Shown here: one piece after another, positions 59,399 to 64,000 of the stretch
How the letters are laid out: each line of letters opens with the position of its first letter
How positions within the stretch are numbered: the first letter of the stretch is position 1
NCBI RefSeq assembly: GCF_014699035.1
Contig: NZ_JACXAA010000003.1
Location: 744,001 to 808,000, forward strand
Source of the DNA: Spirosoma validum
Lineage (GTDB): Bacteria; Bacteroidota; Bacteroidia; Cytophagales; Spirosomataceae
Direction of reading: 5' to 3'
DNA length: 64,000 bases
Notes under the pieces: generated by a model
What the model saw: the letters and a program-made list of their open reading frames with translations, nothing else
What the model was told of the DNA's origin: nothing
The model's database searches: none
Made by a program: the position numbers and the translations under genes

Positions 59399-62062
59399 AT
59401 GAAAACTACACCCAAAACTGGTAGTCCACCCCGCTGGGCCGACTGGCTCCTGGAAACCTGCCTGGCTCCACGCCTGCTGGAAGACGTACAGGGCGATTTG
59501 CACGAAGTGTTCCATAAACGCGTCCGCGAGGTAGGTTTAGCTAAAGCCCGGCGAGAATATACCTGGGCGGTTCTGCATTACCTGAGTCCGTTTTTTTTCA
59601 AGCCGCTCCGACGTATCGGAAACGAAGCCGCGTATCCATCTCCATCCTTGCTGAATACCATCATGTTACGAAACTATCTGACAATTTCCTGGCGAAACCT
59701 GATTCGCAATCGGCTTTATAGTCTGCTCAATATTGGCGGGTTAGCCTTGGGGATGGCCTGTTGCCTGCTGATCGCACTCTACGTTTATGACGAGTGGAGT
59801 TTTGATCGTTTTCAGGCTGGCTATGACCAGATCTACCGCCTGACGGAACAGCAGAAGCAGGCTGACGGCATTTTCGATGTGGCGGTTACGCCCGGTCCGC
59901 TCGCTCCCGCGCTCACCAAGGATTTCCCCGAAGTAGCGCAAACAACGCGCATTGGTCGCTGGTCGGGCGTATTGACGAAAGGGCGACAAGCGGTCGAAGC
60001 GCAGGAAATGTTGATTGTTGATCCTTCCTTTTTTAGTCTATTCAGCTTTCCACTTGTCAAAGGGAATGCGAATACGGTGTTTCGTGGTCCCAACGAAGTC
60101 ATTTTTTCGGAAAACATGGCCGAACGATTCTTTGGGACAGACTGGGCCCGAAAGAATGTAGTCGGGCAGTTGGTTCAGCTCAATACGCAACAAACTATGA
60201 AGCTTGTTGGTATAGCCCGCAACCCGCCGACTCGCTCCCACATTCAGTTCGACGTACTGCTTCCTTTCGAGTGGCTGGTCGTGAACGATAAGTGGAGTCA
60301 GAAATGGAACAGTAACAACTTTCATACCTACATACAGCTACGCTCCGACCCGGCAGATGTCTCCGACATCGCCAGTACGTTTGGGGATAAGATCAAGAAC
60401 CGGTTGAAACAGTACAATGGAGACAAAGACACCCAACTGCTTCTGCAACCGATGTCGGCCATTTACCTGCGCTCAAACTTTGCGTTTGCAACCGACTGGG
60501 GCAGACGTAGTGATATTGCCTACGTTCGCATTTTCGTGGCGGTCGGGCTGATTGTGTTGCTCATTGCAGTTATCAACTTCATCAATCTTGCCACAGCGCG
60601 GGCATCCCGGCGAGCCAAAGAAGTGGGTGTGCGCAAAACGGTGGGGGCGCAACGAGTCAGTTTGGTGGGCCAATTCTTAAGTGAATCCTTACTGATGACA
60701 GGACTGGCTATTTTGGTGGCACTTCTACTGGCTGAACTATTTCTGCCGCTCTTCAACGACATCGCGGGAAAAACCCTTCAAATTCCGTATCAACTCCCTC
60801 TGTTCTGGCTAACATTGATAGGCTTAACTGGCGTAGTGAGTCTGTTAACGGGTCTATATCCGGCCTTTTTCCTGTCGTCGTTCCGACCCGCCATCGTCCT
60901 GAAAGGCGTCTTCAACGTTCGGCAGGGTCGTAGTTTTCGGCAGTCGCTGGTGGTGGGTCAGTTTGTGCTGTCTATTGTTATGCTTATCGGTACAGCGGTA
61001 ATTTACAGGCAGTTGACGTATATGCAAACCGCCAAATTAGGGTTCGACAAAGCCCAGTTGCTATACGTTCGGCTTAAAGGCGACCTTCAGAGCAAGGCGT
61101 GGCAATTCAAAAGCCAGGTGGAGCAACTTCCAGGCGTAGCACTGGCCTCCGGCGCTACCAGTAACTTGGTCGATATTTTAAACTCAGGAGGGATAGAGTG
61201 GGAAGGTCAGGCATCAAACGATGAATTTCTGATAACAAACATGAATATTGATCCTGATTTTGTGTCAACAACGGGCATGAGGATGGCTGCTGGACGAAAT
61301 TTTTCGGCGCGAATCCCGTCCGATACGTCGTCAAAACTAGGCGCGTATATGATCAACGAAACAGCGGCAAAACGGATGGGCTGGACACCTACCACCGCGC
61401 TGGGAAAGCGGCTCAAACACTGGGGGCAGGAAGGTCAGATAATTGGCGTATTGAAAGATTTCCATTTTCGACCGCTTCGCGTTGCTATTGATCCCTTCCT
61501 TTTCCGCTACCAGCCGACGAATCCGTACTTCACTTTGTTAGTCAAAACCAAACCGGGTACGGTATCGCGCACCCTGTCTGAACTGACAACGATTTATAAA
61601 AAGTTAGAACCCGCCAACCCACTTAGCTACGGGTTTGTCGATCAGGACCTGGATGCACAATACCGGTCTGAGCAACGCGTGGGACGTATCATTCTCTATT
61701 TTTCGGCGCTAACGATTCTAATTGCCTGCCTTGGCCTGTTCGGTCTGGCTACGTTTACCGCTGAACAACGGACCAAAGAGATTGGCGTGCGCAAAGTGCT
61801 GGGTGCTTCCGTAGCGGGCATTGTTGCGCTGTTGTCAAAAGATTTCCTGAAACTGGTTCTGATCGCTATCCTGCTCGCGTCGCCTATCGCCTGGTACGCT
61901 ATGGATCGCTGGTTGCAGGATTTTGCGTACAAAATTGGCCTCGACTGGTGGGTGTTCGTCGTAGCGGGACTGCTGGCAATTGGTATTGCCTTGCTAACCG
62001 TCTCTTTTCAAAGCATTAAAGCGGCATTGGTAAATCCGGCGAACAGCCTGCGGAGCGAATAA
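59399..62062 (+). CDS. FtsX/MacB-type ABC permease with N-terminal prefix domain
   Basis: 887-aa permease. Residues 1-75 (PPRWADWLLETCLAPRLLED, VQGDLHEVFHKRVREVGLAKA) are a prefix domain found before such permeases in Bacteroidota. The rest has two MacB_PCD/FtsX halves: a first TM at about 107-130 (NIGGLALGMACCLLIALYVYD), a periplasmic domain, three helices at about 375-510 (NFINLATARASRRAKEVGVRK), and a second half ending with helices at about 760-870 (EIGVRKVLGASVAGIVALL). No ATPase gene is in the window. It may export peptides or lipids, or act in signalling. Confidence 0.93.
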   Translation: MKTTPKTGSPPRWADWLLETCLAPRLLEDVQGDLHEVFHKRVREVGLAKARREYTWAVLHYLSPFFFKPLRRIGNEAAYPSPSLLNTIMLRNYLTISWRNLIRNRLYSLLNIGGLALGMACCLLIALYVYDEWSFDRFQAGYDQIYRLTEQQKQADGIFDVAVTPGPLAPALTKDFPEVAQTTRIGRWSGVLTKGRQAVEAQEMLIVDPSFFSLFSFPLVKGNANTVFRGPNEVIFSENMAERFFGTDWARKNVVGQLVQLNTQQTMKLVGIARNPPTRSHIQFDVLLPFEWLVVNDKWSQKWNSNNFHTYIQLRSDPADVSDIASTFGDKIKNRLKQYNGDKDTQLLLQPMSAIYLRSNFAFATDWGRRSDIAYVRIFVAVGLIVLLIAVINFINLATARASRRAKEVGVRKTVGAQRVSLVGQFLSESLLMTGLAILVALLLAELFLPLFNDIAGKTLQIPYQLPLFWLTLIGLTGVVSLLTGLYPAFFLSSFRPAIVLKGVFNVRQGRSFRQSLVVGQFVLSIVMLIGTAVIYRQLTYMQTAKLGFDKAQLLYVRLKGDLQSKAWQFKSQVEQLPGVALASGATSNLVDILNSGGIEWEGQASNDEFLITNMNIDPDFVSTTGMRMAAGRNFSARIPSDTSSKLGAYMINETAAKRMGWTPTTALGKRLKHWGQEGQIIGVLKDFHFRPLRVAIDPFLFRYQPTNPYFTLLVKTKPGTVSRTLSELTTIYKKLEPANPLSYGFVDQDLDAQYRSEQRVGRIILYFSALTILIACLGLFGLATFTAEQRTKEIGVRKVLGASVAGIVALLSKDFLKLVLIAILLASPIAWYAMDRWLQDFAYKIGLDWWVFVVAGLLAIGIALLTVSFQSIKAALVNPANSLRSE

Positions 62063-62073
62063 CCACGACGGCG

Positions 62074-64000
62074 ATGAAACCTCAATCTAAAAACAACGAC
62101 GATGCAATGTCCCTGCCACCCCGCTGGGCCGACTGGCTGCTGGAAACCTGTCTGACTCCTCGCTTGCTGGAAGACGTACAGGGGGATTTGCACGAAGTGT
62201 TTTATAAACGCGTCAACGAAGTCGGCGTTGCTAAAGCGCGTCGGGAGTTTGGCTGGGCCGTGCTGCATTACCTACGTCCGTACTTCGTCAAGTCGCTTCA
62301 ACGTACTGATAAATTAACCGAATCCGAATATCCATCTCCGGAATGCCGGACCACATTCTTATTAACGCCTGCTATGCTACGTAACTACATCAAAATTGCC
62401 TGGCGAAACATCGCCCATAACAAATCGTTTTCGACCATCAACATTCTGGGGCTTGCGCTGGGAATGGCTTGTAGCCTACTGATTGGTCTTTGGATTCAGG
62501 ATGAATTCAGCGTGGATGCGTATCATGCCAACGGGCCACAGCTTTATAAGGTCATGGAGCGCCAGTTTTACGACGGTAAAGTTGACGCTGGCGACGGAAC
62601 CCCCGCGTTACTGGCCGACGAATTGAAAAAAGAGTTTCCTGAGATTGCCTATGCCGCTACCCTTTCGTGGGAAGAGGACCGTACGTTTTCGGTGGGCGAT
62701 AAACTGAACAAGGAGAAAGGGCGAGCGGTCGGGTCCGACTGGTTCAAGATGTTCAGTGTTCCCTTATTAGCTGGTACAGCCGAAACAGCCCTGAACGCAC
62801 CGACGAAGATTGCCATCTCGCGCAAACTGGCACAAAATTACTTTGGTAGTCCACAATTGGCTTTGGGTAAGAGCATTCGAATTGGCGGCAAAGACGATTA
62901 TCAGGTCAGCGCTGTTTTTGAGGACGTACCGGCGAATAGCTCGGAAACTTACGATTATTTACTGAGCTGGCAGGATTTGCTGAAACGGAACGAATGGCTG
63001 AAAGATTGGGGAACGAACGCTCTCCAGACACGCATCATGCTCCATAATGACCGCAATGGTGTACCAGCCGATCCGGGGCGTCTGGAAGCAAAAATGAAGT
63101 CGTTTCTGAAAAGCAGGAATCCGGGAATGGCGAAGAAAGGGTTAGATATTCAGCTTTTTCTGCAACCGTACCAGGATGCGTATCTGTACTCCAATTTTAA
63201 GAGCGGGTATCAGGATGGAGGACGTATCGAATACGTGCGGCTGTTCGGCATCGTAGCGGTATTTATTCTGCTGATTGCCTGCATCAATTTTATGAATCTG
63301 GCGACGGCCCGTTCCGTCAAACGAGCTCGCGAGGTTGGCGTTCGGAAAGTAGTTGGGGCCGGACGCGGTTTGTTGATCGGGCAATTTGTTGGCGAGGCTA
63401 TGGTACTGACGTCCATAGCGCTGATCATAGCCATAGTTGTGGTCTGGCTGTTGCTGCCGACTTTCAATAGCCTGACCGATAAACACATTACGTTCCGCTT
63501 CACCGACGCTACGTTCTGGCTTATGTTGCTGGGAATGACGCTCATAACGGGTCTGATTTCCGGAAGTTATCCCGCTCTTTTCCTATCATCGCTGAACCCA
63601 ATTCGGGTGCTGAAAGGCGCTGTTCGCTTTGGCTCAGGTGCCCGACTTTTCCGGCAAGGGCTAGTGGTCTTTCAGTTTGCGTTGTCGATGCTGCTGATCA
63701 TCGGAACGATCGTTGTTTACCGACAAATCAATTTTATTCAGACCAAAAATCTGGGCTTCGATCGGGACGGAATGCTTTACGTATCCTCTGAAGGTGAACT
63801 GGGGCCTAAATACAATACGTTCAAAGACGAGTTGCTACGTATGCCCGGCGTTCAATCCGTAACCAGAATGCAGGGAACGCCCACCAATGGATTTGGCAGC
63901 ACAGGCAACGTGCAATGGCCGGGTAAAGATCCGTCGACCAGCATCCAGTTTCAATTCTCGACGGTTGACTACGATTTCACGAAGACGTTGAAAGTGAAGG
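62074..64000 (+). CDS. FtsX/MacB-type ABC permease, cut by the window end
   Basis: The ATG at 62074 opens a frame that runs without stop to the window end (642 codons). It matches the preceding gene: the prefix domain PPRWADWLLETCLTPRLLED is nearly the same, then a first permease half with NFMNLATARSVKRAREVGVRK. It lies 12 nt after the previous gene and is clearly a tandem paralogue. The C-terminal half is missing only because the window ends. Confidence 0.92.
   Translation, partial: MKPQSKNNDDAMSLPPRWADWLLETCLTPRLLEDVQGDLHEVFYKRVNEVGVAKARREFGWAVLHYLRPYFVKSLQRTDKLTESEYPSPECRTTFLLTPAMLRNYIKIAWRNIAHNKSFSTINILGLALGMACSLLIGLWIQDEFSVDAYHANGPQLYKVMERQFYDGKVDAGDGTPALLADELKKEFPEIAYAATLSWEEDRTFSVGDKLNKEKGRAVGSDWFKMFSVPLLAGTAETALNAPTKIAISRKLAQNYFGSPQLALGKSIRIGGKDDYQVSAVFEDVPANSSETYDYLLSWQDLLKRNEWLKDWGTNALQTRIMLHNDRNGVPADPGRLEAKMKSFLKSRNPGMAKKGLDIQLFLQPYQDAYLYSNFKSGYQDGGRIEYVRLFGIVAVFILLIACINFMNLATARSVKRAREVGVRKVVGAGRGLLIGQFVGEAMVLTSIALIIAIVVVWLLLPTFNSLTDKHITFRFTDATFWLMLLGMTLITGLISGSYPALFLSSLNPIRVLKGAVRFGSGARLFRQGLVVFQFALSMLLIIGTIVVYRQINFIQTKNLGFDRDGMLYVSSEGELGPKYNTFKDELLRMPGVQSVTRMQGTPTNGFGSTGNVQWPGKDPSTSIQFQFSTVDYDFTKTLKVK

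Overview
The window looks like chromosomal DNA of a Cytophagales (Bacteroidota) bacterium, most like Spirosoma or a close relative. This is inferred from gene families and signals, not from a database search. Several intergenic gaps hold the Bacteroidota promoter element TAnnTTTG (sometimes with TTG/TTTG about 20 nt upstream), and Shine-Dalgarno sequences are almost absent. Families typical of the group are present: bacillithiol deacetylase BshB1, LytS/LytTR pairs, FtsX-type permeases with an N-terminal prefix domain, DUF4097 and DUF892 proteins, phosphosulfolactate synthase, and an ECF sigma factor with a short anti-sigma protein. There is no rRNA, CRISPR array, phage module or insertion sequence. 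One tRNA (Ala, GGC) is present. The palindrome TACGTA is strikingly common throughout.

Layout. 1-4.2 kb: BshB1, a divergent LytS-type kinase/LytTR regulator pair and an AI-2E-family permease. 4.3-11.5 kb: a degenerate YrdC-domain protein, CCA-adding enzyme, small membrane protein, M23 peptidase, cold-shock protein, Tex, an NlpC/P60 lipoprotein and a GIY-YIG protein. 11.7-16.7 kb: tRNA-Ala, a DUF3299-like protein, a NarL-type kinase/regulator pair, 1-Cys peroxiredoxin and a GH25 lysozyme. 16.7-25.7 kb: AroE, DedA, phosphosulfolactate synthase, a thioesterase, an 830-bp gene desert, an orphan 682-aa outer-membrane-like protein, a PPC-domain protein, a bifunctional nuclease and EtfBA. 25.8-37.4 kb: TPR protein, lipoprotein, AraC regulator, TIM-barrel isomerase, an epoxide-hydrolase remnant, DUF892 protein, gamma-glutamyltransferase, GntP permease and a glucan-phosphorylase-like protein lacking the PLP lysine. 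37.5-46 kb: ECF sigma/anti-sigma/DUF4097 cassette, VapC-type toxin-antitoxin, GH5, VanX-like dipeptidase and an aminotransferase. 46.4-55.7 kb: tandem GH79-like enzymes, two YihY/BrkB proteins, TonB-domain and NmrA-like proteins. 55.9-64 kb: a coiled-coil protein, a di-heme cytochrome c, and a PadR regulator heading an operon of two FtsX-type permeases, the second cut by the window end.

The genes form many short operons rather than one island. Three themes recur: signal transduction (two two-component pairs, ECF sigma/anti-sigma, AraC, PadR), envelope and polysaccharide metabolism (M23, NlpC/P60, GH25, VanX-like, GH5, GH79 pair, glucan phosphorylase homologue), and stress or redox functions (BshB1, peroxiredoxin, DUF892, Etf, cytochrome c).

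The most unusual non-coding signal is a set of long intergenic hairpins with arms of 14-37 bp and unrelated sequences. In one, all six mismatches become G-U wobbles in RNA read from the minus strand. Nothing here amounts to a clearly new multigene defence or biosynthesis system. The best leads are the phosphorylase lacking its PLP lysine, the sigma/DUF4097 cassette, the tandem GH79-like enzymes and the hairpins.
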